A stretch of DNA of 64,000 nucleotides, taken from NCBI RefSeq assembly GCF_964065165.1, contig NZ_OZ061549.1, forward strand, positions 558,001 to 622,000, given 5' to 3'. Below, piece after piece: positions 1-8,743 of the stretch. The translations under genes and the position numbers were made by a program. A model generated the notes under the pieces. The model was not told where the DNA came from and did not search any database. It saw only the letters and a program-made list of their open reading frames with translations. Numbering within the stretch: the stretch's first letter is position 1; each line of letters starts with the position of its first letter. The DNA comes from Levilactobacillus yonginensis (GTDB lineage: Bacteria; Bacillota; Bacilli; Lactobacillales; Lactobacillaceae).

Positions 1-342
1 CATGACCTGGGATATTTTGGTCACGTTGTTCGGCTAGCCTCACCCCCTTCTCAATCAACTTTACTCTCTTACCCAGAGAATAATTTCTCTGCTCAAAACT
101 GAAACTTTGCTATTCCTTATTACTGATAGTAATTAAACTTGATTAAGATGTGCAAGACAAATACAAGACAAGGCGCCCTTAAAATGCCCAAACCAATCTG
201 AATATCTACTGCTAACGCTCAAATTCGAAGAGACTTGGACGGATGGATTCTAATTTACCAGATTTCAAGCGATTGTTTAGTTCTTGTTCTAGTCGTAACT
301 GGTGACCATCCATCACTAAAATCTCAGTAACTTAGTAACACC
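1..342. other. Gene-free left edge
   Basis: No convincing gene is seen here. The only open frame with protein-like composition is on the minus strand at 212-313. It would give a 33-residue charged peptide starting MDGHQLRLEQ, but it has no clear ribosome binding site and may be the tail of a decayed gene. Confidence 0.4.
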
Positions 343-380
343 AAAAAGGCTGCGGAAAAGATTCCCGCAGCCTTTTTTAA
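343..380 (-). terminator. Intrinsic terminator of the 403-747 gene
   Basis: GGCTGCGG and CCGCAGCC pair across a short loop and are flanked by A and T tracts, so the hairpin can work in both directions. It lies just past the stop of the minus-strand gene to its right. Confidence 0.8.
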
Positions 381-402
381 TCTAACAGACGTTTAGACCA
401 GA

Positions 403-747
403 TCAAGCCTGGACCAGACGTTTCATATAACCTAACAAGACAATCAAAAAACCTAACGGTAAAGCAAAGCCAAACAGTGCTGTAACCAGAACTGGGGCCA
501 CCGTCAACGCGAGGGTCACGTCAAGAATCGCCACCAGTGAACTCACACCCAACAGCAGGCGCCACCAGCCCCGGTGAATCCGAGGTTGATACGTCAGTCC
601 GTAAACCAATAACGTTAGCGCGGTCGTCAGTAGTAAGGCCCGGTCAATTAATGGCATCGCTAGAATTCCAGCTAATCCCAGGGCCACCACACTCAGCCCG
701 ATAAAGAAGTAACCGTACCAGCGTTGTGTTTGAACAGTTGATTTCAC
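403..747 (-). CDS. Small four-helix membrane protein, unknown function
   Basis: The 114-residue product is almost entirely hydrophobic, with about four predicted membrane segments (roughly residues 11-31, 36-52, 62-84 and 87-108) separated by short basic loops. I do not recognise a catalytic motif; the size and spacing resemble small HdeD-like integral membrane proteins, but that is only a resemblance. The start is a GTG at 745-747, preceded at good distance by AGGGAG. It is transcribed alone and ends at the hairpin at 343-380. The function is unknown. Confidence 0.75.
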   Translation of the reverse strand: MKSTVQTQRWYGYFFIGLSVVALGLAGILAMPLIDRALLLTTALTLLVYGLTYQPRIHRGWWRLLLGVSSLVAILDVTLALTVAPVLVTALFGFALPLGFLIVLLGYMKRLVQA

Positions 748-931
748 GATTATCGCTCCCTTTATCTAACCTTTACACCCTTAGTTTAACCGATTTCGTA
801 ACCGCTTACAACAATTAAAAACGAAACCAGCCTAGTCATTGTGCCGACTAAAAAAGCTGTAACTCTCTACAATCATAGTAGGTAGTCACAGCACACATCT
901 TGGCATCTATTTTGACTGGTTTGTCAATTGT

Positions 932-1396
932 TTAACACCCAGCGTCTACAAATAGGTCGCCGTTCCACTCGTCACTCTTAGCAGCCGCAGCTTCACGCCG
1001 AAAGATCTTTAACAGCGTTAGCATGCTGGCCGCGCTCTTCTCCGCCGTCATCTCTGACAACGGGAGCCAACTGACTCGCCCCTCGGCACTCGAACGAATC
1101 TCGCCGGTGAAGGCATCACTGCGGTACAGCAAGCCCAGCTTTCGTTGGCCGCCATCGTGGTCGAACCATTCGCAGGTCCCACAGAATTCAACGTGCGTCA
1201 GAGTCAACCCAGTTTCTTCGGACACTTCACGAATGGCAGCTGCCGCACAGCTCTCACCGACCTCGACGTGGCCACCCGGAAAACTATGGCCACCCTTCCA
1301 CTGAACGTGAATCTTATCTTCCACTAAGACTTTTTTGGTTACAGGATCCGTCACCATGATCATCGTGACCAATTCAACTGGTTGTGTGCGTGTCAT
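932..1396 (-). CDS. Nudix hydrolase
   Basis: The 154-residue protein carries a complete Nudix box at about residues 41-64 (GGHVEVGES followed by REVSEETGL), the site that binds the metal and hydrolyses a nucleoside diphosphate linked to another group. The family includes 8-oxo-dGTP pyrophosphatases and other housecleaning enzymes; the substrate cannot be told from sequence. The start overlaps the 3' end of the upstream acyltransferase gene by 23 bp, so the two are probably co-transcribed. A second possible start lies at Met12, but the first ATG keeps the usual N-terminal strand of the fold. Confidence 0.88.
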   Translation of the reverse strand: MTRTQPVELVTMIMVTDPVTKKVLVEDKIHVQWKGGHSFPGGHVEVGESCAAAAIREVSEETGLTLTHVEFCGTCEWFDHDGGQRKLGLLYRSDAFTGEIRSSAEGRVSWLPLSEMTAEKSAASMLTLLKIFRREAAAAKSDEWNGDLFVDAGC

Positions 1397-2510
1397 CAGT
1401 AATCCTCCGTTGATTTTTCAAATTTTTGATTGCCTGCCAAGCCACGTGTAATCCATAGGCACTGCTAAAGGATAGGCACCAAGTCAAGCTGTAGCAAACA
1501 ACGATGCCCACTACTGGAACCATGGTCGTTAATTGTCTGCCCCCGGCTAGCCAGACCAGTTGCAGCCAAAAAACATTGGCTAAATAGGCGCGATAGGCGT
1601 AGGTCGCCAGCCAATGTACTCGCGTCAGCCAGCGCGAACGGCCCCGCATTTGCCAGGTGGCGAGACACCCAATCAGACCAATAATTGCTAGCACGTAGAA
1701 AACAGTCGCTGGTAAGTAGTAACTAGTTTGGGTCAAGCTTATCGGCCGGCCCTGCCGCAATAGAGTATCAGCTTGCCAAATCAATGAAATGCCTGCCAAC
1801 AGGGCTAACGGTAACCAGGGCCACCGTAGCTGGCGCAAGCGTGGCCACATTTGCCAAAAGATAATTCCTAAAATTGCGTACGGAAAGAATCCCCAGAAAA
1901 CACGGTCCAATAAGTACCACTGCGTAAATCGGGCCGTGGGATAGATGAGTCGGTCTGCCACGACCAACCACCCGACATACAACCACGCCGTCACGCTCAG
2001 CACAATCCCCAGGCGCCGCCGAGTAGTCAGCCAATTACGCACACCCCACCAAATTGGCATCAACACGATTATCTGCAACATCATCGTGTTGTACCAGAGA
2101 TGCGGCGCCGCATTCCCATTGATAAATTGCCAGCCGAACTGAACCGCGGTCGTATAGGCATGATGTTGCTGAACCTGCGGCATCAGAACCAGGTAAGCTA
2201 GGGTCCACCAAATTGTGGGCACCACCAGGGCCGACCACTGTTGTTTTAGGTAGGTGCCGTACGCCGGTTGTGGCCGGGTCACACGCATCGTGGTAAATAA
2301 GATCCCACATATAAATGCGGGCGCCGTGAATTTAACAGCTAAGTAGACCCAAGCCACACCAGATTGGATACTACGGCCGCCAGTCGTGGTCAAGGTCAGA
2401 CTCAAAACTGCCTGTAGCATGACTGCCGTACAGGCAAACGCCTTTAAATAGTCGCCCAGATCCGCGGTTTCTTTAATTCTCGCTCGTCGTGCCACCAGTC
2501 CACTCATCAC
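1374..2510 (-). CDS. Acyltransferase-3 family membrane protein
   Basis: This 378-residue polytopic protein has about ten hydrophobic segments and the layout of the acyltransferase-3 family, which transfers acyl groups to sugars or other surface molecules. The N-terminal region (DYLKAFACTAVM) matches the position of the family's first helix, although the usual catalytic histidine of the RxxHD-type motif is not obvious. HLWYNTMMLQ near residue 137 resembles the family's HLWFL segment. It overlaps the Nudix gene downstream. The acceptor is unknown; a cell-surface polysaccharide is a reasonable inference. Confidence 0.75.
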   Translation of the reverse strand: MMSGLVARRARIKETADLGDYLKAFACTAVMLQAVLSLTLTTTGGRSIQSGVAWVYLAVKFTAPAFICGILFTTMRVTRPQPAYGTYLKQQWSALVVPTIWWTLAYLVLMPQVQQHHAYTTAVQFGWQFINGNAAPHLWYNTMMLQIIVLMPIWWGVRNWLTTRRRLGIVLSVTAWLYVGWLVVADRLIYPTARFTQWYLLDRVFWGFFPYAILGIIFWQMWPRLRQLRWPWLPLALLAGISLIWQADTLLRQGRPISLTQTSYYLPATVFYVLAIIGLIGCLATWQMRGRSRWLTRVHWLATYAYRAYLANVFWLQLVWLAGGRQLTTMVPVVGIVVCYSLTWCLSFSSAYGLHVAWQAIKNLKNQRRITDDTHTTS

Positions 2511-2646
2511 CTTTGTCTTTCATTCTAGCAAGACGGTTTCGCAGACGCAAGTTGCCGCTAGTGTGAAATCGGATCTCTTTAAGCAAAAATGACCACGTGC
2601 CAACTGAAAATTCAGCGAGTCCCACGACCATTGAAAAAAATGCCAA

Positions 2647-2672
2647 CAAAAAAGACGGCTCACTGGCCGCCC
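2647..2672 (-). terminator. Intrinsic terminator
   Basis: Read on the minus strand, GGCGGC and GCCGTC pair (with one G-U) and are followed by a run of six T. It lies directly past the stop of the small membrane protein gene at 2683-2874. Confidence 0.75.
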
Positions 2673-2682
2673 TTATTTCAGG

Positions 2683-2874
2683 TTACGCTTCACGCGTATT
2701 CTTCTTTAATTTATCGATCAAAGCCTCGGCTCCGTAGCAGACTGCACCCAGACTAGCAAAGGCTAGTGGGAAACCGAACGCCCAGAGGGGTGACTTCATT
2801 AGCATCAAGACTAATGCCAGCAATCCCACGGCCAATACAACTAAAATCGTTAAAACAATTTTTTCCATTTTCAT
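2683..2874 (-). CDS. Small membrane protein, unknown function
   Basis: I place the start at the ATG at 2872-2874 because GGGGGAACGATT precedes it, giving a 63-residue protein (MKMEKIVLTI...). An upstream in-frame ATG would add 27 residues but has no good ribosome binding site. Two hydrophobic segments occupy about residues 4-24 and 28-47, followed by a charged tail (DKLKKNTREA). No family is recognised. It is monocistronic, with a terminator right behind it. Confidence 0.65.
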   Translation of the reverse strand: MKMEKIVLTILVVLAVGLLALVLMLMKSPLWAFGFPLAFASLGAVCYGAEALIDKLKKNTREA

Positions 2875-3045
2875 AATCGTTCCCCCAAACTCGATTAAAA
2901 CTTGTGTGGCCCCTAACCACACAATCAGTTTAGCAGTTTCTAGGAGAAACGACAATCAAGTCGACCATTCTTAAGAAAGTTACTAACTTTAGTTACCATT
3001 GAAAGATCAAAAGCTTGTCACAGCAGGAATATTAACGTGCACTTC

Positions 3046-3122
3046 CGCCTTACCGGCCGCCAGCTATGGGCTGGAACGGTGCGGACGCGCCTGAGCCCAT
3101 GGCTACCGGCCTCTCGGCTTAC
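3046..3122. repeat. Family B palindromic element, internally deleted
   Basis: The segment begins GCCTTACCGGCCGCCAG and ends ACCGGCCTCTCGGCTTA, matching the ends of the full copies at 15926-16088 and 59154-59318, but the central stems are missing. The outer arms still pair. Outside the hairpin, TGTCAGTTAGCCC and CTAAACCACAATC (3152-3225) also recur beside the 59-kb copy, so the repeated unit extends beyond the palindrome. The gap 2956-3242 holds nothing else I can name. Confidence 0.75.
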
Positions 3123-3242
3123 ACATTATTTTGGCGCCAACTAAATCTATTGTCAGTTAGCCCGCCAAATATAGCATTTCGGATTCCTGTAGCAGCAGTC
3201 ATACTAAACCACAATCTACGCCGAAGCGCGACAATTTCACAA

Positions 3243-4583
3243 TCAATTACCATTAAGATGAGTCGGCTCAGGGTTCGGATTTTTCAGCTGCTGCAGTTGG
3301 CCCTTGAATTCTGGTGCGTACAGTTCCTGGTCCGGCTTGTAATCAGCTAACCGTTCCGTCAAGCCAACCGCGTAGTCGGCCCGTTCACCGTGCTCGCCTT
3401 GGTCCAATCCCAACCGTTCTTCCTCAGCACCAACTCGCATGGGCGTGACCTGCCGCAGCCCCCAGATGATCAAGCACCCCATCGCCGCAACAAAAGCAAT
3501 CGTCACGCCGGTCGCCAATAGTTGGATCAACAACAAGTGCAGCCCACCACCATAGGCCAACCCGTTCGTCGTAATCGTCGGGTTCACGGCCTTAGTCGCA
3601 AAGACCCCGGTCAAGATACTGCCAACAATGCCGCTGACTCCGTGACAGCCAAAGGCATCTAAAGCATCATCGATTCCCAACTTGGGCTTAAGAAATTGGA
3701 TAAACGCAAAGCTGGTGCAGGTGGCAATGGCCCCAATGGCCACCGACCCCAGAATCGTGACGTAGCCAGCGGCCGGCGTAATGGCAACCAGCCCGCACAA
3801 CGTCCCGGTACACACACCAACCAACGTTGGCTTGCCAGTCTTCCAAATGTCTAAGCCCATCCACACCACCATCGCCGTGGCCGTAGCCACCGTACTGGTA
3901 ATGGCCGCCTGTAGAGCAACACCGTTGACCGTCAGTGCACTCCCAGCGTTAAAACCGTACCAACCGATCCACAGAATCGCCGTTCCCAGCAATACCCAAG
4001 GCAAATTGTAATGTTGATTGTGACCACGGTTCAGCCGCGGTCCCAGCCAAGCGGACAGAACCAAGGCGGTGACCCCAGCGTTGATGTGCACGACCGTCCC
4101 ACCGGCAAAATCCAAAACGCCTAATTTTGCCAACCAACCCGCTGGGGCCCAAACCAAGTGGACCATCGGGTAGTAAATTAGAATCGACCAGGCAATCAGA
4201 AAGAGTAACAAGAATTTAAACCGAATCCGGCCAACGACCGCCCCCACGAACAACGCTGGGGTAATGATTGCAAACATCATTTGAAACAACGAGTACGCCC
4301 CCACCGGAATGTGACTGGCAGTCAAGCTAGCTAGGTTGACCCCGGCCATGAAGACGTGGTTCAAATTACCCACGACCCCTGCAACGTTGCCGGAGAACGC
4401 CATGGTGTAGCCCAGGAAGACCCACAGTAGAATTGCGACCCCCGTCATAATGAAGACCGATAACATGGTGTTGACAACGTTTTTCTCGGAGACCAAGCCC
4501 CCGTAAAAGAAGGCCAATCCAGGAGTCATAAACAGGACCAAGACACTAGCGACTAAGACAAACGCGGTATTTGCAAGATTCAT
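3243..4583 (-). CDS. amtB: Ammonium transporter AmtB
   Basis: The 446-residue protein is a complete Amt/MEP channel that conducts ammonia or ammonium across the cytoplasmic membrane. About eleven membrane helices are visible. The two pore histidines are in place: His166 in FAGGTVVHINAG and His314 in DAFGCHGVSG. The N-terminal FMTPGLAFFYGG signature is present. The start ATG is preceded by GAGGGCG. No glnK gene for the PII partner lies next to it, unlike in many bacteria. A GlnR-type operator sits upstream, so expression is probably nitrogen controlled. The gene stands alone between two intergenic hairpin regions. Confidence 0.95.
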   Translation of the reverse strand: MNLANTAFVLVASVLVLFMTPGLAFFYGGLVSEKNVVNTMLSVFIMTGVAILLWVFLGYTMAFSGNVAGVVGNLNHVFMAGVNLASLTASHIPVGAYSLFQMMFAIITPALFVGAVVGRIRFKFLLLFLIAWSILIYYPMVHLVWAPAGWLAKLGVLDFAGGTVVHINAGVTALVLSAWLGPRLNRGHNQHYNLPWVLLGTAILWIGWYGFNAGSALTVNGVALQAAITSTVATATAMVVWMGLDIWKTGKPTLVGVCTGTLCGLVAITPAAGYVTILGSVAIGAIATCTSFAFIQFLKPKLGIDDALDAFGCHGVSGIVGSILTGVFATKAVNPTITTNGLAYGGGLHLLLIQLLATGVTIAFVAAMGCLIIWGLRQVTPMRVGAEEERLGLDQGEHGERADYAVGLTERLADYKPDQELYAPEFKGQLQQLKNPNPEPTHLNGN

Positions 4584-4606
4584 AACAACGCCCTCTTCTC
4601 TCTTAA

Positions 4607-4623
4607 TGTTAGAAATTCTAACA
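4607..4623 (-). promoter_or_regulatory. GlnR/TnrA operator upstream of amtB
   Basis: TGTTAGAAATTCTAACA is a perfect 17-bp palindrome and fits the GlnR/TnrA consensus TGTNA-N7-TNACA at every fixed position. It lies 24 bp upstream of the amtB start. A possible -10 (TATAAC on the minus strand, 4643-4648) lies upstream of it, which would place the operator in the early transcribed region and suggests repression. Confidence 0.85.
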
Positions 4624-4687
4624 CCGTTTTCAGAAAAAGTCCCGTTATACTTTCAGGATACCACCCGTTTAACGGGTAATTTAACAA

Positions 4688-4731
4688 ACAAAAAGCCCGT
4701 AAGATTGGCTTACACCAGTGCTTACAGGCTT
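4688..4731 (-). terminator. Intrinsic terminator of the HIT-family gene
   Basis: AAGCCTGTAAG and CTTACGGGCTT pair on the minus strand and are followed by TTTTTGTTTGTT. It ends the transcript of the HIT gene and separates it from the amtB promoter. Confidence 0.85.
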
Positions 4732-4752
4732 ATGAAAATTAAATGTTAAGTT

Positions 4753-5133
4753 TTATGACATAAGTTTCCGAACGGCCTTCGGAATCATCTTCCGCACACC
4801 ACCCGCTGGATTCTTCACGTCGCCGACGTACCGGGGAATCAGGTGGACGTGGGCGTGCATCACCGTTTGACCAGCCGCTGCGGCCACGTTGACCCCCACG
4901 TTGTAACCCGCGGGATGATACCGGTCATCCAAGTAGTCTTTAGCGACAAACAACAAGTCGTCCATCGCGTGACGCGTGGGTGCTGGCACGTCAAAATAAG
5001 TGGCATAGTGTTGCTTAGGTACGATCAATAGGTGACCGCGCCGCACGGGATGGGTGTCCCAGAAGGCTTTGGCCAGATCATTCTCCAAAACGATTTCTTT
5101 TTTCTGACAAAAAACACAATCGTCTTTGATCAT
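4753..5133 (-). CDS. HIT-family protein
   Basis: The 126-residue protein has the histidine triad HAHVHLIP at residues 93-100, the catalytic site of nucleotide hydrolases and transferases of this superfamily. Cys6 and Cys9 (CVFC) form the N-terminal half of the usual zinc site. The layout is that of the Hit/HinT branch, which hydrolyses purine nucleoside phosphoramidates; the physiological substrate is not known from sequence. Five bases separate it from the rlmL stop upstream, so it is probably the last gene of a two-gene transcript. Confidence 0.92.
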   Translation of the reverse strand: MIKDDCVFCQKKEIVLENDLAKAFWDTHPVRRGHLLIVPKQHYATYFDVPAPTRHAMDDLLFVAKDYLDDRYHPAGYNVGVNVAAAAGQTVMHAHVHLIPRYVGDVKNPAGGVRKMIPKAVRKLMS

Positions 5134-5138
5134 TGAAA

Positions 5139-6281
5139 TTACCCCTTATGACGTGGATGACGTTGGGCCCAGAACTGGAAGTAGTCAGTCCGCAGTGCCC
5201 CGTTATAGAGTTTCCGCGTCTTCGTTGCCTTCTGGCCGTAGAAGTGTTCAAACTCCAGGTCAGCGGTCAAAATGTACTTCGACCAATCAGTCAGTGGCTT
5301 GAAGACCTGACCCATTTGCTTATAGAGTTCCCGCACGCTGGCCTGGTCACTCAACCGTTCCCCGTAAGGTGGGTTGGCAACGATGACCCCATGTTCGAGG
5401 TCCGTCTTGAAGTCCTGCACGGCCAATTGACTGAACGTGACATCTTGTGACAGGCCGGCTTCTTGGGCGTTACGCTTGGCAATCGCCACCATATTTTCAT
5501 CAATATCCGTCCCAAAAATCTGAAGCGGTGTGTCATAATCGGCCTTAGCATCGGCTTCGTCACGAACCTGGTCACTCAATTCTTGCGAAACCCAGTCCCA
5601 GCTTTCGCAGGTAAAGGTCCGGTTAAACCCAGGGGCCAAGTTACGTCCAATCAAAGCGGCTTCAATCGGAATGGTCCCGGACCCACAGACGGGATCCCAG
5701 AACGGCATGTCCTTATGCCAACTCGTCAGGGCAATCAAAGCCGCCGCCATGTTTTCCTTCAGTGGTGCGCCACCCTTACCGACCCGGTAGCCCCGTTTGA
5801 AGAGACTGGACCCGGTGGTATCTAACGTCAGCATCACGTGATCCTTGTCGATCATGACTTCCAAAGGATACGTGGCCCCGGTTTCAGGCATCCGCGTCCG
5901 CCGGTGATAGACGGCTGCCAATTTAGTGGCCACAGCCTTCTTCACGATGGCTTGCGCGTCCGGCACACTGTGGAGTTGCGATTTCTTGGAACGGCCCTCC
6001 ACTGGGAAAGCTGCATCCATTGGCAACAGTTCATCCCAGGCAACCGCCTTGGTGGCTTCAAATAATTCGTCAAAAGTCACGGCGTCAAATTCAGCCACGA
6101 TGATTCGAACCCGATCAGCCGTCCGCAACCACAAATTAGCTCGCAGGATGTCTTCAATCGTGCCGTCGAAACGGACCCGACCGTTTTCAACTTGGGTGTC
6201 ATACCCTAAGTCACGTAATTCGCGCCCGGCGATGGCTTCAATACCACTGGCAGTGGCCGCGTATAAATGGAATTTCTTCAT
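5139..6281 (-). CDS. rlmL: 23S rRNA guanine-N2 methyltransferase, RlmL/YpsC family
   Basis: The 380-residue protein starts with a THUMP RNA-binding domain (about residues 1-155) and continues with a Rossmann-type methyltransferase domain. The SAM site is visible as DPVCGSGTIPIEAA, and the catalytic NPPYGERL motif lies near residue 303. This is the single-domain YpsC form found in Firmicutes, in which only the RlmL half of the E. coli RlmKL fusion is present. It lies downstream of the RNase P RNA, the order known from Bacillus. The start has AGGAGG seven bases upstream. Confidence 0.9.
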   Translation of the reverse strand: MKKFHLYAATASGIEAIAGRELRDLGYDTQVENGRVRFDGTIEDILRANLWLRTADRVRIIVAEFDAVTFDELFEATKAVAWDELLPMDAAFPVEGRSKKSQLHSVPDAQAIVKKAVATKLAAVYHRRTRMPETGATYPLEVMIDKDHVMLTLDTTGSSLFKRGYRVGKGGAPLKENMAAALIALTSWHKDMPFWDPVCGSGTIPIEAALIGRNLAPGFNRTFTCESWDWVSQELSDQVRDEADAKADYDTPLQIFGTDIDENMVAIAKRNAQEAGLSQDVTFSQLAVQDFKTDLEHGVIVANPPYGERLSDQASVRELYKQMGQVFKPLTDWSKYILTADLEFEHFYGQKATKTRKLYNGALRTDYFQFWAQRHPRHKG

Positions 6282-6465
6282 AACGTCCTCCTAATCATGA
6301 TGCTATTCATTTCATTTTCATCTAAAAGTTGCGTCGTAGAACCGCAACATTTAACACTCCTAATTTGTTGACCGGTCTCGTTGACCCGCTTGTACGTGGT
6401 CACGTAAGAAACACTACTTAGTCTTATTCAGACCAATCAACCGCCTTTCAAGGCAATTATAGCTA

Positions 6466-6493
6466 TAAAAAAAGGCGGGAGCAAGCTCCCACC
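6466..6493 (-). terminator. Intrinsic terminator of rnpB
   Basis: GGGAGC-TT-GCTCCC followed by CGCCTTTTTTT on the minus strand, immediately past the 3' end of the RNase P RNA. Confidence 0.9.
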
Positions 6494-6503
6494 AAACCTG
6501 ACA

Positions 6504-6902
6504 TGGTGTAAATCCCTGTAAGCCATGTTTTGTACCACCCAGCCGTTTCAGGCAAACGACTGACTGGCAGTAATCATCTATCTCGAGAGTTTCCTCTCCC
6601 CCCACACTTCGTTCAATTCCATGTGTGAAGCGCCCCTACCAAAAGTTTGGGTTGCCCGCTCGAGGGGTTTACCGCGTTCCACCGTCTAAGTTTCCTTAAA
6701 CGTATCGTCACTGTGGCACTTTTCAGGGATACTAGGACATAGCCGAAGCCTTAGTCGTTTTTTCCCGCCGTAACGTTATTGCTAACGTCCCCCGGCTTAT
6801 TTTTTCACCGAGCACGAACACTACAGGCATCGCAGCCTGTGCGAGCATGGACTTTCCTCAGCCGACTTAAGCCGACCGCGATTACTCAGGATTTACACCA
6901 GT
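6504..6902 (-). ncRNA. rnpB: RNase P RNA, type B
   Basis: This is the catalytic RNA that removes 5' leaders from tRNA precursors. On the minus strand I can read the conserved blocks GAGGAAAGTCCATGCTCGCAC, AGTGCCACAGTGACG, GTGGAACGCGGTAAACC, AACCCAAACTTTTGGTAGG and ACAAAACATGGCTTACAG in the order of Bacillus type B RNAs. The terminal stem is formed by TGGTGTAAATCC at the 5' end and GGGATTTACACCA at the 3' end, and I set the ends on this pairing, to within a few bases. The promoter lies in the end of gpsB. Its place between gpsB and rlmL is conserved. Confidence 0.96.
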
Positions 6903-6912
6903 CTATATAATT

Positions 6913-7266
6913 CTACAAACGATGTGACTCGTTTGGATCATTATCTAATTGTGAACCGAAAACGTGCCGTTCCAGGTTGGATAACCGCTTCAAGATGTCC
7001 ATGTTCGTGACATTTGAAGTTGGTTGGCTGGTTGTAGCAGCTTGTGGCTGACTTCCGCCCACTTGCACTTGCTTCGTGAGTTCGTCGACCTTGGCCAACA
7101 ACCGTTCGTTTTCGTCTTGAAGCCGTTGATTCTCCTTAACAAAAGTGTCGTAGTCCTTGATGACGTTGTCTAAGAAACTGTCAACGTCGTCTGGATCGTA
7201 CCCACGCATCTTTTGACGGAATTGCTTTTGCAAAATTTCCTTGGGAGTGAAATTAACGTTTTCCAT
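6913..7266 (-). CDS. gpsB: Cell division protein GpsB
   Basis: The 117-residue protein has the DivIVA-like N-terminal coiled coil ([11 protein letters not shown], then [12 protein letters not shown] and a heptad region to about residue 67), a Gln/Thr/Ser-rich linker and the short C-terminal hexamer-forming helix ([17 protein letters not shown]). GpsB shuttles between septum and side wall and ties penicillin-binding proteins, notably PBP1, to division and elongation. The gene lies in its usual place between ypsA and rnpB, with ponA nearby. Confidence 0.95.
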   Translation of the reverse strand: MENVNFTPKEILQKQFRQKMRGYDPDDVDSFLDNVIKDYDTFVKENQRLQDENERLLAKVDELTKQVQVGGSQPQAATTSQPTSNVTNMDILKRLSNLERHVFGSQLDNDPNESHRL

Positions 7267-7321
7267 TGATCATTACACCTCGTTATCCTAATCAAACCGG
7301 CAAGATTAATCATACCAGTTT

Positions 7322-7891
7322 TTATTCAAATTGGGAACCATTATTTAAATTTTCTTGATATTCATTGGCACTTTCCTGTAACCAATCCATATCAATCAAC
7401 GTCAGGGGATAAGCATGCTGCTCTTGAAACCGCGCTACGGCCTGCTGGTCATACTTAGGTTTCCCTTCAACCTCTAAATCATAAACCATGACCGCCTCAT
7501 CCGTATGGGTCAGCATAAATTCTTGATAGTTTCTTAACTGTTGGGGGCCATGATAGGGTTGCTCGCTGACTGACTGGTGGAAGTCGACCTGACTAGCCAG
7601 TTGCGCGTACTTTCCCCGGTTGTCAGCATTCCAGTTGTTCCCGAACTCAGCAAACGGCGTCATCATGGCAATCTTCAGCTCCGGGTAATCTGGCTTCAAT
7701 GCCAGGCCAACTTCGGCCGCCCACTGTTCAACGCCCAACTGACCACCAGTGATCAACCAGTCCGTCCCGTTTTCAATCTTGTTGATCAATAACTTTTTCA
7801 AGGTATCTTTAATCACTAACAGCTTGGGGTCCTGATTACCAAAGACACCCAGCTCATAGCTCCGATACCCAGTTAGCCATAACCGACTCAT
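7322..7891 (-). CDS. ypsA: YpsA/DUF1273 SLOG-family protein
   Basis: The 189-residue protein matches the YpsA family: LWLTGYRSYELGVF at the start, TDWLITGGQLGVEQWAAE near residue 44, and a C-terminal half with a Rossmann-like fold. The glycine-rich TGGQLG is the likely nucleotide-binding loop of the SLOG superfamily. In Firmicutes the gene sits next to gpsB, and B. subtilis work links YpsA to cell division; the molecular activity is not established. It is divergent from recU across a gene-free region of about 1.2 kb filled with structured repeats. Confidence 0.88.
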   Translation of the reverse strand: MSRLWLTGYRSYELGVFGNQDPKLLVIKDTLKKLLINKIENGTDWLITGGQLGVEQWAAEVGLALKPDYPELKIAMMTPFAEFGNNWNADNRGKYAQLASQVDFHQSVSEQPYHGPQQLRNYQEFMLTHTDEAVMVYDLEVEGKPKYDQQAVARFQEQHAYPLTLIDMDWLQESANEYQENLNNGSQFE

Positions 7892-8028
7892 TTGGTCAGC
7901 CCCCTTTGCCTTACCCTTCTTAGTTTAGCGAAAAATCGTCGACTGAGCAACTTACGTGGATAAAAATTTTGCAATTATTTCGTTAACGTTGGTTTCAATT
8001 GACTCTGGGGTGAGTCGCCTTGCCGGCC

Positions 8029-8216
8029 ACCGGAGGCAGTCAGAGATTCCGCCCGCTGCGGGGAACGCCTACGGCCTGAAAGGCGGTCCTTCGGCTCGGT
8101 TTGAAGCCTGGAAAAACCACCAGTCTCCAAACACGTCCCACGGTGTAAAGCCGAAAATCGGCTAACACCGTCGACACAGCTGGCTCCACCTCTGACTGCC
8201 TCCGGTTAAACAGGTT
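8029..8216 (-). repeat. Structured intergenic element, copy 1 (A-like)
   Basis: In the minus-strand sense the outer stem is GGAGGCAGTCAGAG with CTCTGACTGCCTCC. Inside are a stem GACGGTGTTAGCC..., a stem TTTGGAGACTGG / CCAGGCTTCAAA, the conserved loop region AGGACCGCCTTTCAGGCCG, and CGTTCCCCGCAG. The layout matches the other copies although the stems differ in sequence. I see no coding potential in it. I call it a repeat because transcription cannot be seen from sequence. Confidence 0.8.
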
Positions 8217-8287
8217 AGGTAGCTTAAATACCTGAATGACAGCACTTACTCAATATTGTTGGCACGCCACTAGGTAGCCGTAAGTGA

Positions 8288-8430
8288 GTCAAATTTGGAC
8301 TCAGCCGCGGATTTTTTAAATGATTTACTTGAAAATAGCGGCTTGAAGACGTGCTTGTGGCTTCAGCGAGGGACAAGACCGCCCTTCGGCTTATCCCGTC
8401 CTTCCCACCGCGTTCCGGTCCAAATTTGAC
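8288..8430 (+). repeat. Structured intergenic element, copy 2 (outlier)
   Basis: The outer stem is GTCAAATTTGGAC with GTCCAAATTTGAC, unrelated in sequence to the other copies. Inside are GAAGACGTGC...GTGGCTTC and a hairpin GGGAC-AAGACCGCCCTTCGGCTT-ATCCC, then CTTCCCACCGCG. The internal segment AAGACCGCCC..CGGCTT is the family signature. It is the shortest complete copy and the most divergent in its stems. Confidence 0.75.
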
Positions 8431-8743
8431 GAACGGTCAGGCAACAATTTTTCACTATGTCTGACTAAACCTCAATACCCAATCTTTGTTGTACCAGGCA
8501 CAGTGGGTGTTTCAGTGCTTTCAACCTTTAGCTAAAACATAATCAAAGTCAACGGAGGACTTAGACATCAGAGTGCCACCAATTTGATTTTCAACCCTTA
8601 GACAACTAATTACACAATGATTGCTTCATTGAAGGCTATTGACTACCTCCCAATTCATTTAAAAAATCGATATCGTAATTGGGCGTCCAACTTAAATCGC
8701 CGCTTTCCTTGCAGACACATCCACCGTCGGAATATCAACCAAT

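Noticed and set aside
3066..3350. A 94-residue plus-strand frame next to amtB
   Set aside because: It covers a family B remnant and runs into the 3' end of amtB on the other strand, with no ribosome binding site.
6414..6605. A 63-residue minus-strand frame
   Set aside because: It lies across the 3' part of the RNase P RNA and its terminator.
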